DNA of 64,000 bases from Virgifigura deserti (GTDB lineage: Bacteria; Pseudomonadota; Alphaproteobacteria; Dongiales; Dongiaceae), in contig QOZR01000001.1 of the NCBI GenBank assembly GCA_003576685.1, positions 124,001 through 188,000 of the forward strand. Direction: 5' to 3'. The notes under the pieces are model-generated. The model was not told the origin of the DNA. It did not search any database and was given only the letters and a program-made list of their open reading frames with translations. The position numbers and the translations under genes were made by a program. Shown piece by piece: positions 33,001-41,202 of this stretch. The stretch's first letter is position 1, and every line of letters begins with the position of its first letter.

Positions 33001-34005
33001 TCAGTGATATCCGATGTCCTGCCGGACCTTGCCGCGGAACACATAGTAGGACCACGCCGTGTAGGCCAGGATGGCCGGGATCACGAACGCGGCGCCCGCC
33101 AGCAGGAAGATCTGCGAGGTCGGGGACGAGGCCGCCTCCCAGATCGTGATATCAGGGGGAATGACATAGGGCCACAGGCTGATGGCGAGACCGCCATAGG
33201 ACAGCACGAACAGGCCGAGCGTATAGACAAAGGGCGTTCGATCATGGTGGAGCTCGAGAGCGCGGTAGAGGCCGAACGCCAGCAGCGCCGTCAGGATCGG
33301 AATCGGCGACAGATAGGCGATGTTCGGCCAGGAGAACCAGCGGCCGGCGATGTCCCGGTCGAGCAGCGGCGTCCACAGGCTGACGATGGCGATGAAGATC
33401 AGCACGCCGAACAGCAGCGGCCGCGCCATTCCGTAGGCCCAGGCCTGCAGGTCCGCCTCGGTCTTCATGACGAGCCAAGCGCTGCCGAGGAGCGCATAGC
33501 CGGCGACCAGCCCGACCCCCGTCATCAGGCTGAACGGCGTCAGCCAGTCGAACATCCCGCCGACATAGTCGCGGCCGTCGACCGCGAAGCCCTGGATGAA
33601 GGCACCGAGCACGATGCCCTGCGCGCCAGTCGCCACGAGCGAGCCGAGATTGAACGCCCTGTCCCAAAGGGGCCGGCTAGCTTCCGCCTTGAAGCGGAAC
33701 TCGAAGGCGACGCCGCGGAAGATCAGTGCCAGCAGCATCACCGTGAGCGGGATATAGAGCGCCGGCAGGATGATGGCATAGGCCAGGGGAAAGGCGGCGA
33801 GCAGTCCCGCTCCGCCAAGCACCAGCCAGGTCTCGTTGCCGTCCCAGATCGGGGCCACCGAATTCATCATGAGGTCGCGATGGCGATCGCTGCGCGCGAA
33901 CGGAAAGAGGATTCCGACACCAAGGTCGAAGCCGTCCATGAATACATACATGAACACGCCGAAGGCGATGATGGCGGCCCAGATCACCGTTAGATCGGCT
34001 GCCAT
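33001..34005 (-). CDS. cydB: Cytochrome bd-type quinol oxidase subunit II
   Basis: 334 residues with 8-9 membrane spans; the start MAADLTVIWAAIIAFGVFMYVFMDGFDLGVGIL is diagnostic of CydB/CioB. WDGNETWLVLGG and GDYVGGM-like loops are also typical. Subunit II completes the terminal oxidase that reduces oxygen at high affinity without pumping protons. It follows cydA after 5 bp. No cydX or cydDC genes are seen in the window. Confidence 0.96.
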   Translation of the reverse strand: MAADLTVIWAAIIAFGVFMYVFMDGFDLGVGILFPFARSDRHRDLMMNSVAPIWDGNETWLVLGGAGLLAAFPLAYAIILPALYIPLTVMLLALIFRGVAFEFRFKAEASRPLWDRAFNLGSLVATGAQGIVLGAFIQGFAVDGRDYVGGMFDWLTPFSLMTGVGLVAGYALLGSAWLVMKTEADLQAWAYGMARPLLFGVLIFIAIVSLWTPLLDRDIAGRWFSWPNIAYLSPIPILTALLAFGLYRALELHHDRTPFVYTLGLFVLSYGGLAISLWPYVIPPDITIWEAASSPTSQIFLLAGAAFVIPAILAYTAWSYYVFRGKVRQDIGYH

Positions 34006-34010
34006 GGCCG

Positions 34011-35396
34011 TCAATCCCCCGCCTCGAAGGGTTGCTGCGCCCCCGAGAGCGGCCGCGCCGCCCGTCCCTGAGGCGCGGCTTGCGCTTCCCCCGGGCCGCG
34101 CTGGACGAGCCGGAGGATGTAGTACACGCCGGCGGTGAAGATGATCGCATAGACGGTGATGTATCCAAGCAGAGAGGCGAGGACGCCGCCGCCGGTAATG
34201 GCCGGCGAGGTGGCGTCGGCCGTGCGCATCACGCCGTAGACGACCCAGGGCTGGCGGCCGACCTCGGTCACGAACCAGCCGGCGATGAGGGCGACGAAGC
34301 CGATCGGTGCGCAGGCCGCGCAGAGCCTGAGGAACCAACGGGTCTCGAAAAGCCGCTTGCGGCGGCGCAGCCAAAGGCTGGCGAGGACGACGCCGAGCAT
34401 CAGGAAGCCGATCGAGACCATGATCCGGAACGCATAGAACACGATCGCGACGGGCGGCCGCTGGTCGGCGGGCCACGCCTTGAGCCCGCGCACTTCGCCC
34501 ATGACGTCATGGACGAGGATCAGACTGCCGAGATATGGGATGGCGATCTCGAAGTGATTCGTTTCCGTCTCCGGGTCCGGGACGGCAAAGAGGATCATGG
34601 GCGCGCCGGTTTGTGTCTCCCAATGCCCCTCCATCGCCGCGACCTTCACCGGCTGGTGCTCGAAGGTATTGAGGCCGTGCAGGTCGCCGAGGACGATCTG
34701 CAGCGGCGCCAGCACGGTGACGAGCCAGAGCGTCATCGAGAGCATCCGCCGCGCGCTGTCCGTGAACTGGCCCTTCAGGAGGTACCAGGCCGATATGCCG
34801 ATGACGACGAAGGCCGTGGTCAGGAATGCCGCCGTGACCATGTGGCTCAGGCGGTAAGGGAATGACGGGTTGAAGATCGCCTCGACCCAGCTCGTCACGT
34901 GGAAGATACCGTCGCGGACCTCGTAGCCGGCCGGCGTGTGCATCCAGCTGTTGGCGGCCAGGATCCAGAACGACGAGACGAGCGTGCCGAGCGCCACCAT
35001 CACGGCCGAGAGGAAATGCACCCGGGGCGACACGAGGTTGCGGCCGAACAGAAGGATGCCGAGAAACGTGGCCTCGAGGAAGAAGGCCGTGAGGACCTCG
35101 TAGCTCAACAGAGGACCGAGGACGTTCGCCGTCGCATCCGAGAACCGGCTCCAGTTCGTGCCGAACTGGAACGACATGACGATGCCCGAGACCACGCCCA
35201 TGCCGAAGGAGACGGCGAAGATCCTGGTCCAGAACCGGGAGATATGAAAATAGATGTCGCGCTTGGTCGCGAACCAGAGACCCTCGAGAACGGCGATGTA
35301 GCTCGCCAGGCCGATCGTGAATGCGGGGAACAGGATGTGGAACGCGATGACGAAGGCAAACTGAACCCGGGACAGGAAGACTGGGTCGAGTTCCAT
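34011..35396 (-). CDS. cydA: Cytochrome bd-type quinol oxidase subunit I
   Basis: 461 residues, shorter than E. coli CydA (~522). The haem ligands are in VIAFHILF (His20) and YRLSHMVT (His185); SYEVLTAFFLEATFLG carries the conserved Glu pair. GRQPW near the quinol loop is present. The short Q loop points to the CIO (cyanide-insensitive) subgroup; the identity of the haems is not readable from sequence. The ATG at 35396 follows GGAAAG; a GTG 6 bp upstream is possible. It works in a leftward operon with the CBS-BON protein upstream and cydB and DUF488 downstream. Confidence 0.95.
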   Translation of the reverse strand: MELDPVFLSRVQFAFVIAFHILFPAFTIGLASYIAVLEGLWFATKRDIYFHISRFWTRIFAVSFGMGVVSGIVMSFQFGTNWSRFSDATANVLGPLLSYEVLTAFFLEATFLGILLFGRNLVSPRVHFLSAVMVALGTLVSSFWILAANSWMHTPAGYEVRDGIFHVTSWVEAIFNPSFPYRLSHMVTAAFLTTAFVVIGISAWYLLKGQFTDSARRMLSMTLWLVTVLAPLQIVLGDLHGLNTFEHQPVKVAAMEGHWETQTGAPMILFAVPDPETETNHFEIAIPYLGSLILVHDVMGEVRGLKAWPADQRPPVAIVFYAFRIMVSIGFLMLGVVLASLWLRRRKRLFETRWFLRLCAACAPIGFVALIAGWFVTEVGRQPWVVYGVMRTADATSPAITGGGVLASLLGYITVYAIIFTAGVYYILRLVQRGPGEAQAAPQGRAARPLSGAQQPFEAGD

Positions 35397-35475
35397 GGCC
35401 ACTTTCCGCAGTTAGATGCCGTATCGGCTCGACGAGCATAGGGCAACAGGACCAACCTGCCGATGCGGCGGTCGG

Positions 35476-36171
35476 TCACACGTAGCCGCGTGGCGTGGCC
35501 ATCAATACACGGTGATCCTCGACCTTGCGGACACCCGGGACGTTCTCGGCCGCGACGCGTTCCGCATTGCGCTCCTCCGGCGAGCGGTAGATGCCCCATA
35601 GCTCGACCAGGCCTCCGGTCACGGTGACGTCCGCGGTCCCGGCGCCCGACCAGGGCAGGGAGCGCAGCGCCTCGAGCACGCGCGCGCGGATCATGCCGTC
35701 ATCGGCCGCGGCGGAGGCGAGCGGCGTCGCCCTGGCTGCCGCAAGCCCCTGGATCAGGTTGGCGCGGCTGACGATGCCGACCAGCCGACCGTCCCGGAGG
35801 ACGGGAACGCGCTTGATCCGGTTCTTCTCGAGTGCGGCGGCGATATCGGCGAGCGGCGCTTCCCCGGTGACGGTGATGACCTTCCTGGTCATGATGTCGC
35901 GCACCCGCGTGGCGTGCGACTTCACATATTCCGTCGCCAGGGTCGTGTCGTCGGTGAACAGGCGCAGCCACCAGGAGCGGTGCCGCTCCGCCGTGCCGAT
36001 CTCGGCGCGGCGGATGAGGTCGCCCTCGCTGACGATACCTACCAGCCTGCCGCCATCGACCACCGGGACCGCGCTGATGCCCTGCGTCAACAGGATATCG
36101 GCGACCTCGCCCACGGTATTGTCGGGCGCGACCGACACGACATATGGGGTCATGACGTCCTTTGCTTTCAT
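35476..36171 (-). CDS. CBS-pair plus BON domain protein
   Basis: 231 residues: two CBS motifs (about 1-60, MKAKDVMTPYVVSV...GIVSEGDLI; about 85-145, RVRDIMTRKVITVTG...GIVSRANLI) and a C-terminal BON domain (about 155-225, TADVTVTGGLVELWGIY). CBS pairs bind adenine nucleotides; BON domains bind membranes or ligands. AGGAGG lies upstream of the ATG. It precedes cydAB by 79 bp and is presumably co-transcribed. Such proteins frequently sit in hypoxic regulons, but their molecular job is unknown. Confidence 0.88.
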   Translation of the reverse strand: MKAKDVMTPYVVSVAPDNTVGEVADILLTQGISAVPVVDGGRLVGIVSEGDLIRRAEIGTAERHRSWWLRLFTDDTTLATEYVKSHATRVRDIMTRKVITVTGEAPLADIAAALEKNRIKRVPVLRDGRLVGIVSRANLIQGLAAARATPLASAAADDGMIRARVLEALRSLPWSGAGTADVTVTGGLVELWGIYRSPEERNAERVAAENVPGVRKVEDHRVLMATPRGYV

Positions 36172-36421
36172 TGCCTTGACCTCCTGTTAATTCAGATAGA
36201 GCGCCCGCATTTCGTTCAAGAGCGCCGGTGGGGGCGCGGCGGACCGACGCAAGCGGCCAGCCTCACTGCTTCCAGCAGGATGTGAGGGCGAATCCGGAGG
36301 TATGTCCCTGGTGACGGGATGAGAGCTGTCGTCCATCGACGGCAAGAAGCGCAAACCAATAGGCTTCATCCAACAACCCGGCAGAAGCCGGCTCCATGGT
36401 TCGGCCGGGGTTCGCCCAGGG

Positions 36422-36814
36422 TCAGGCGATGCGTTGGCCCGGCCGGTAGAACAGCCCAAGCATCAGGCTCTCGGCGATCCGCCGCGCCTTGGTCTTGAAT
36501 GAAGCGGCCAGCGGCTCGACGAAGCGCGCATCGACGGTTTCGTCGAACAGCTCGAGCCAGCGGTCGAACAGTGCCGGCTCGATTCCGGGCAGCTTCTGAT
36601 GCGCGGCCATTGGATTGCCCTTGTAGCGGCCGGTGGTGAGCATGACGGAGGACCAGAAGCGATACATCGTCTGCAGATGCGCGCTCCAGTCGGGGCCGAT
36701 CGCCGTCTCGAAGATCGGCCCGAGCCGGTCATCCCGGCGGACCTTTGCGTAAAACGAGTCGACAAGAACCTGGATTGCGTCTTCGTCGATTACGTCGAAC
36801 TTGATTGGCGACAT
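36422..36814 (-). CDS. Group III truncated haemoglobin
   Basis: 130 residues. The proximal His is in GNPMAAHQKLPGIEP (about residue 72), with YRFWSSVML and a short N-terminus MSPIKFDVIDEDAIQVLVDSF matching group III globins such as Ctb. These bind oxygen or NO and help nitrosative or microaerobic metabolism. AGGAG abuts the ATG, so the start may be slightly upstream. The region upstream holds a candidate NO/redox operator. It lies before the CBS-cydAB unit on the same strand. Confidence 0.92.
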   Translation of the reverse strand: MSPIKFDVIDEDAIQVLVDSFYAKVRRDDRLGPIFETAIGPDWSAHLQTMYRFWSSVMLTTGRYKGNPMAAHQKLPGIEPALFDRWLELFDETVDARFVEPLAASFKTKARRIAESLMLGLFYRPGQRIA

Positions 36815-36912
36815 CTCCTGAATCCCGAATTCGCCGACCTGCCGAGGCCGGAGCGTGCGAGCACGTCCGATATGCATTCTAGCCCGCATCTCTCAAAAAG
36901 CAATATTTCGCA

Positions 36913-36936
36913 TGCATCTTTATTGATGCAAATCTA
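36913..36936 (-). promoter_or_regulatory. Candidate NsrR- and FNR/NnrR-type operator upstream of the globin
   Basis: TGCATCTTTATTGATGCA (36913-36930) is a dyad with perfect 6-bp arms TGCATC/GATGCA around an AT-rich 6-bp centre, similar to Rrf2/NsrR sites. It overlaps TTGATGCAAATCTA (36923-36936), one mismatch from the FNR/Dnr/NnrR box TTGAT-N4-ATCAA. It lies about 100 bp upstream of the globin ATG. Both assignments are inference. Confidence 0.5.
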
Positions 36937-36975
36937 TCGCGAAGGAGCGGCGATTGCAGTGCTCACCGGGCGCCC

Positions 36976-37242
36976 CTACGAGGAAGGAGGTCCCCCGTGA
37001 GGGACCTCCTTCGTGACGCCAGCCTCATGGACGTTTGCGTCGTGCCCTCCGCGATCGCTCATGAACAGGAGGCCCATCAGGACCATCGTCACCGCGATCG
37101 TCAGCAGCGCGCCGATGAACATCGCGGCGATCCCGTGGCCGCTCAGGCCGAGATCAACGAAGGATACCAGCAGCACCAGCGCGACGACGACGAGTACGAG
37201 CACGGCGGCGCAGATGGCGACGAAGGTACGGAGCCAAGACAT
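36976..37242 (-). CDS. Small two-span membrane protein
   Basis: 88 residues with two clear hydrophobic segments (about 5-30, FVAICAAVLVLVVVALVLL; about 38-62, IAAMFIGALLTIAVTMVLMG) and a hydrophilic His/Glu C-terminal tail (GGHDANVHEAGVTKE). No family known to me. The gene sits in the low-oxygen cluster between the globin and the DUF1127 gene, all leftward. Its 3' coding end forms a 12-bp hairpin. Confidence 0.72.
   Translation of the reverse strand: MSWLRTFVAICAAVLVLVVVALVLLVSFVDLGLSGHGIAAMFIGALLTIAVTMVLMGLLFMSDRGGHDANVHEAGVTKEVPHGGPPSS
36983..37012 (-). terminator. Strong 12-bp hairpin at the 3' end of the small membrane protein gene
   Basis: Arms GAAGGAGGTCCC and GGGACCTCCTTC are perfect complements around a 6-base loop. 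It overlaps the last codons of the gene, so it would end or protect the message. No run of T follows. Both strands carry AAGGAGG within the stem. Confidence 0.5.
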
Positions 37243-37306
37243 CGAGGGGACCTCCTGCGAGATGGAACGGTCTCTCCACTCAGATAGTCAGTCGGCCGCG
37301 ATGTTC

Positions 37307-37681
37307 CTATGCCGCGATGCGCCGGTCGGACGGGGGCGAGGCGGGGAGCGCCGCAGGCGCCGGATTTGCCTCGGCAGCCGTTTCGGCCGGCGACGCCTTC
37401 CGTCCGGTTTCGCGGGTTAGGACGCCCGCGACGACCGCCGGAATGTCCGAGCGATTCAGGCCGATGTCGCGCAACTCGAAATCGGTCATCCGGGACAACT
37501 CCTCATAGAGGGCCTGCTGGCGCCGCGCCTCAGCAAAAGCCGTCCCGATGGCCCGTGCGAAACCGACAATGGCCCTGCCGACCCGCGAAACGCCGACCGC
37601 GAAATGCTCGGCCCGTATGCGTCGGGCCTCCGTCAGGATGCGGTACATGTCGTCCTGGTTCGGAGTCCTGATCTCACTCAT
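37307..37681 (-). CDS. DUF1127 domain-containing protein
   Basis: 124 residues. The DUF1127 core (LYEELSRMTDFELRDIGLNR then SDIPAVV) lies near residues 50-85, preceded by a long helix and followed by an alanine/proline-rich tail (ASPAETAAEANPAPAALP). DUF1127 proteins bind RNA and tune phosphate or stress regulation in alphaproteobacteria such as Agrobacterium. GAGGAGAAG is the ribosome site. Longer than the minimal 47-residue members, so a two-part protein. Confidence 0.85.
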   Translation of the reverse strand: MSEIRTPNQDDMYRILTEARRIRAEHFAVGVSRVGRAIVGFARAIGTAFAEARRQQALYEELSRMTDFELRDIGLNRSDIPAVVAGVLTRETGRKASPAETAAEANPAPAALPASPPSDRRIAA

Positions 37682-38178
37682 GAAACTTCTCCTCGGATGC
37701 CCGCTCCCCGACGGAGCGGGTCTTGCTTTCTCAACCTGGAGGATATATGGGCCTAATTGGTGCAGTGCAGTAGACGGGTTTTTGCATTGCAACATTGCGA
37801 TGATTGCAAGGGTCGATCACCATGCCGGGATCGCCCGCTGAACGGGGCGCGCGGAACTCGCCGACGCTACGGGTATAAATCGGATATTGCTGAATATTTC
37901 GGAAAAATTTGCCGGTCGACGCTCGACAGGGCAGCCGCAGGGTCGCCGGCCCGCGGTTGACTTTCAAGGGGGGCAGCATATGATCGGCGTCGTTATGCGG
38001 ACCCTCTGTTCAGATCATTGCCTCACCGCACGCTCGGGTTGCACGCGAGCAGATGGTTTTGCCCCGGGCTCGGTGGGCGCGGTCTAGAGACTGACCCGCC
38101 CCGACCCAGGGGCAACATTCTCCACAAGCTGACCTGTTGGCTTGGCCCATCTCGCGATGGGCCGATTGGAGCATCATC
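37682..38178. other. Intergenic region with TTGCA palindrome
   Basis: About 500 bp without a gene. TTGCATTGCAA (37782-37792) is an 11-bp dyad, followed by CATTGCGATGATTGCAA, about 100 bp upstream of the DUF1127 start, a plausible operator array. An AT-rich patch GGTATAAATCGGATATTGCTG lies near 37870. Neither can be tied to a regulator. Confidence 0.4.
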
Positions 38179-38382
38179 ATGTCCGCATTCTCTCGCCGCC
38201 TGTCCTGCCCCTCTTGTCGTGTCGACCTGCCCAGGGCCGCCATCCGCTGTCTCGATTGCGGAGCCGCGGTGACTCCTCCGCCGCATGGCGGATGGTTGCG
38301 CCCGCCGAAGCGATCGGAAGCCGTCGTGGACCGGTCGCCGCGCGCCCGCGACCGGGTCTCAGGAGGACCGCAGGATGCATAG
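38179..38382 (+). CDS. Small zinc-ribbon protein
   Basis: 67 residues. Two CxxC knuckles (CPSC at residues 10-13 and CLDC at 24-27) form one treble-clef or ribbon-type zinc site; the rest is a proline/arginine-rich tail. No known domain beyond the ribbon. GGAG lies upstream of the ATG at 38179. It overlaps the following gene by 8 bp, so the two may be coupled. Similar ribbons occur at the N-terminus of the Rnk-like protein at 40500. Confidence 0.5.
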   Translation: MSAFSRRLSCPSCRVDLPRAAIRCLDCGAAVTPPPHGGWLRPPKRSEAVVDRSPRARDRVSGGPQDA

Positions 38383-38650
38383 CCTGCCGGAGATTCTCAC
38401 CACGTTCGAGGACCGGCAGCGCCTGTCCGAGCTGAACGCGGCAGAGCTTTCGGCCGGCCGATCCCAGACCGTGATCTTTCTCGCGAACGAGGTCAGTCGC
38501 GCCCGCACGGTTTCGGCCTCGCTCATCCCGCCGACCTGCATGACGTTGAACGCGCAAGGGCGATATCTGGACGAGCAGGCGGGGCTGGTGCGCGCCTGCA
38601 CGCTCGTTCTGCCGGGCCATCAGCGCGCCGTTGTTGTGCAAGGATCGTAA
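38375..38650 (+). CDS. Hypothetical protein
   Basis: 91 residues, begins MHSLPEILTTFEDRQRLSEL. A balanced composition with several helices and no membrane segment supports coding. AGGAGG lies 8-13 bases upstream of its ATG. It overlaps the preceding zinc-ribbon gene by 8 bp, suggesting translational coupling. Function unknown; no motif identified. Confidence 0.5.
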   Translation: MHSLPEILTTFEDRQRLSELNAAELSAGRSQTVIFLANEVSRARTVSASLIPPTCMTLNAQGRYLDEQAGLVRACTLVLPGHQRAVVVQGS

Positions 38651-38864
38651 GCCGCGTCGAGTGTTCATCGCTGCTCAGCGATCCCGATCCAGGGCCGCCA
38701 TTTGGATCAGGCCGGCGAGGTCTTCAGATTGATCTTGAAGAGAAAGGCAATAAACAGGCCTGGAAGGCAGTCGGTGCTTGAGGATCAACCGATGCAGATG
38801 CCCGTGGGCTCAGCGGCCTTCGTTCGACACTTCCCACGATGCAGGACGTATCTTCGTTCCAAAC

Positions 38865-39701
<837 letters not shown>

Positions 39702-39708
39702 GGTCAGG

Positions 39709-40146
39709 TCACGGCACGAGGCCACGCTTGTGCTCGGCGAGCTGGATGCTGGTCGGTTTGAAGGCTTCGCGCAGCACCGGCACCGCCCGATCCGGGTTGC
39801 AGCCGCCGCAGACGAAGATGTCGAGCGCCGCATAGCCCAGTTCAGGCCAGGTGTGGATGCTCATATGGCTCTCGGCCAGCACCGCCACTCCGGAAACGCC
39901 GTTGTTGGGCGTGAAATGATGCAGGTCGATGTTGAGCAGCGTCGCACCTGTGGCGCGGACCGCCTCGGTCAGCGTCGCCTCGACATGCTGCAGGTCATCC
40001 AGGCGCTCGGCCCCCCAGATGTCGATCAACAGATGGGTGCCCGCATAGGTCAGGCCGTCCTTCGTCACATAGTGATCCGTTTCGGATCCCATGCTGTCGT
40101 TTGCAGCGGCCGACGAGACCTTATGCAAAGCTGCTTCTCTTCCCAT
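39709..40146 (-). CDS. speD: S-adenosylmethionine decarboxylase proenzyme
   Basis: 145 residues of the SpeD1 type. The processing site is ESHMSIHTWPE: cleavage between Glu92 and Ser93 gives the pyruvoyl group. The conserved HFTPNNGVSG and VCGGCNPDRAV segments are intact. It makes decarboxylated SAM for SpeE. It has an N-terminal extension of about 25 residues compared with the minimal Thermotoga type. The 5' leader region is structured (see the candidate RNA at 40301). Confidence 0.95.
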   Translation of the reverse strand: MGREAALHKVSSAAANDSMGSETDHYVTKDGLTYAGTHLLIDIWGAERLDDLQHVEATLTEAVRATGATLLNIDLHHFTPNNGVSGVAVLAESHMSIHTWPELGYAALDIFVCGGCNPDRAVPVLREAFKPTSIQLAEHKRGLVP

Positions 40147-40270
40147 GATCGATTTTCCACCCCCATCGCGAGTGTCCCTGGAACTTTGGTATGCCCAGCG
40201 AACAGAGCCAGATAAGCGAACTGGTTTAAATGACGGGTACGGCACCGTATTTCAAGGGTTTGGCCCCCGT

Positions 40271-40299
40271 TTGACTTCCCCTCGGACCTCCCTTAGTGT
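40271..40299 (+). promoter_or_regulatory. Candidate sigma-70 promoter for the rnk-like gene or an RNA
   Basis: TTGACT (40271-40276) and TAGTGT (40294-40299) with a 17-bp spacer. It points right and would start transcription near 40305, just at a GTGCCA/TGGCAC hairpin. The gene it serves starts 195 bp later, leaving a long structured leader. Confidence 0.45.
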
Positions 40300-40300
40300 C

Positions 40301-40430
40301 GTGCCATGGTGAGTTGGCACCTACCTCGGTTCCTTCTACGTGCGGGCAGCCTCCAAGCAGGTGGCTTAGCCCCGGAGCGACGCGCGACCGGATAGACGGC
40401 GCGGAACCGCTCCGGGGGCAACTTCCCGAA
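40301..40430 (+). ncRNA. Candidate structured RNA or long leader upstream of the rnk-like gene
   Basis: Right after the promoter lies a hairpin GTGCCA/TGGCAC (40301-40320), then GGGCAGCC...GGCTTAGCCC (about 40344-40371), then a long stem-loop CCCCGGAGCG/CGCTCCGGGG (40370-40417) with inner CGCGC/GCGCG. Both strands could fold, so it could instead be the speD leader. No known riboswitch consensus was recognised. Confidence 0.35.
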
Positions 40431-40499
40431 GATCCCCAAATCTTTGAACCGACTCTTTAGGCTCATGGCGCTGCCATCGAGCCGTTTCGAGGTGCTGCC

Positions 40500-41081
40500 A
40501 TGTCGAACGACGCCACCATCTGCCCGCATTGCGGGACGCAATTGCCTGAACCGAACGAACCTTGCCCGGCCTGCGGCGCAACGATGACTCTGGCCGAGTC
40601 CAGTGCCGAATCCCGGGCCGATTCCGGGGCGCATGCGGCGCGGGATGTCGACGCACATGCGCCCCTGCCGCTGGTCTATCTGCCCGTGGGCGATCATGGG
40701 CGGCTGGCGTCGCTGGCCCGCACATATATCGATACGCGTCGGCCCGTCGCCCAGTTCCTGTCCGACGAACTGGAGCGCGCCGTCTTGTGCCCCGAGATCC
40801 CTGATCGAGTCGTGACGATGGGCTCCCGCGTCTTGTTCCGCGTCGACGGGCAGGGCCGCACGGAATGCCGGACTCTGGTTTATCCGCAGGAGTACCATCC
40901 GAGCGGTCACTACGTTTCGATTCTGAGTCCCGTGGGCGTCGCTCTCCTGGGGCTGAAGCCCGGCGATCACATGCCGTTCCGCGATCTTCAGGCCGCACCG
41001 TCCGGCGTCACCATTTCGGAGATCGCGTACCAGCCGGGTTCTCGACGAGGCGCGGGCATGGTTGAGCCGGCGGCCGTCTGA
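40500..41081 (+). CDS. Zinc-ribbon/GreA-GreB C-domain protein (Rnk-like)
   Basis: 193 residues. An N-terminal zinc ribbon (CPHC at 8-11 and CPAC at 22-25) is followed by a spacer, then a region of about 130 residues resembling Rnk, the nucleoside diphosphate kinase regulator related to GreA/GreB C-domains: LYPQEY-type strands, and ILSPVGVALLGLKPGD, the hallmark of that fold. It lacks the Gre coiled coil, so it probably binds RNA polymerase without promoting cleavage. The zinc ribbon fusion is unusual. A candidate RNA leader lies upstream. Confidence 0.75.
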   Translation: MSNDATICPHCGTQLPEPNEPCPACGATMTLAESSAESRADSGAHAARDVDAHAPLPLVYLPVGDHGRLASLARTYIDTRRPVAQFLSDELERAVLCPEIPDRVVTMGSRVLFRVDGQGRTECRTLVYPQEYHPSGHYVSILSPVGVALLGLKPGDHMPFRDLQAAPSGVTISEIAYQPGSRRGAGMVEPAAV

Positions 41082-41202
41082 CGACGGCAATCGGCCGGAC
41101 TTCGGTCAGCCAACGGCAAAAGCTTTTCAGGACCGCAGCAATTTTGACAACGTCCGTGCCGGCCGTCGCTTGGGCCGCGCGGGAAAACGGAGAGCAGGAC
41201 TC

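Noticed and set aside
33004..33993. 329-codon plus-strand frame rich in Arg/Gln/Asp
   Set aside because: Antisense to cydB, with no hydrophobic segments or motif.
36187..36459. Leftward 90-codon frame between the CBS and globin genes
   Set aside because: Proline/serine/arginine-rich, overlaps the globin 3' end and has no motif or ribosome site.
36997..37287. Plus-strand 96-codon frame with perfect SD before GTG
   Set aside because: The SD comes from a hairpin arm; the protein is His/Asp/Arg-rich and antisense to a convincing two-span membrane protein.
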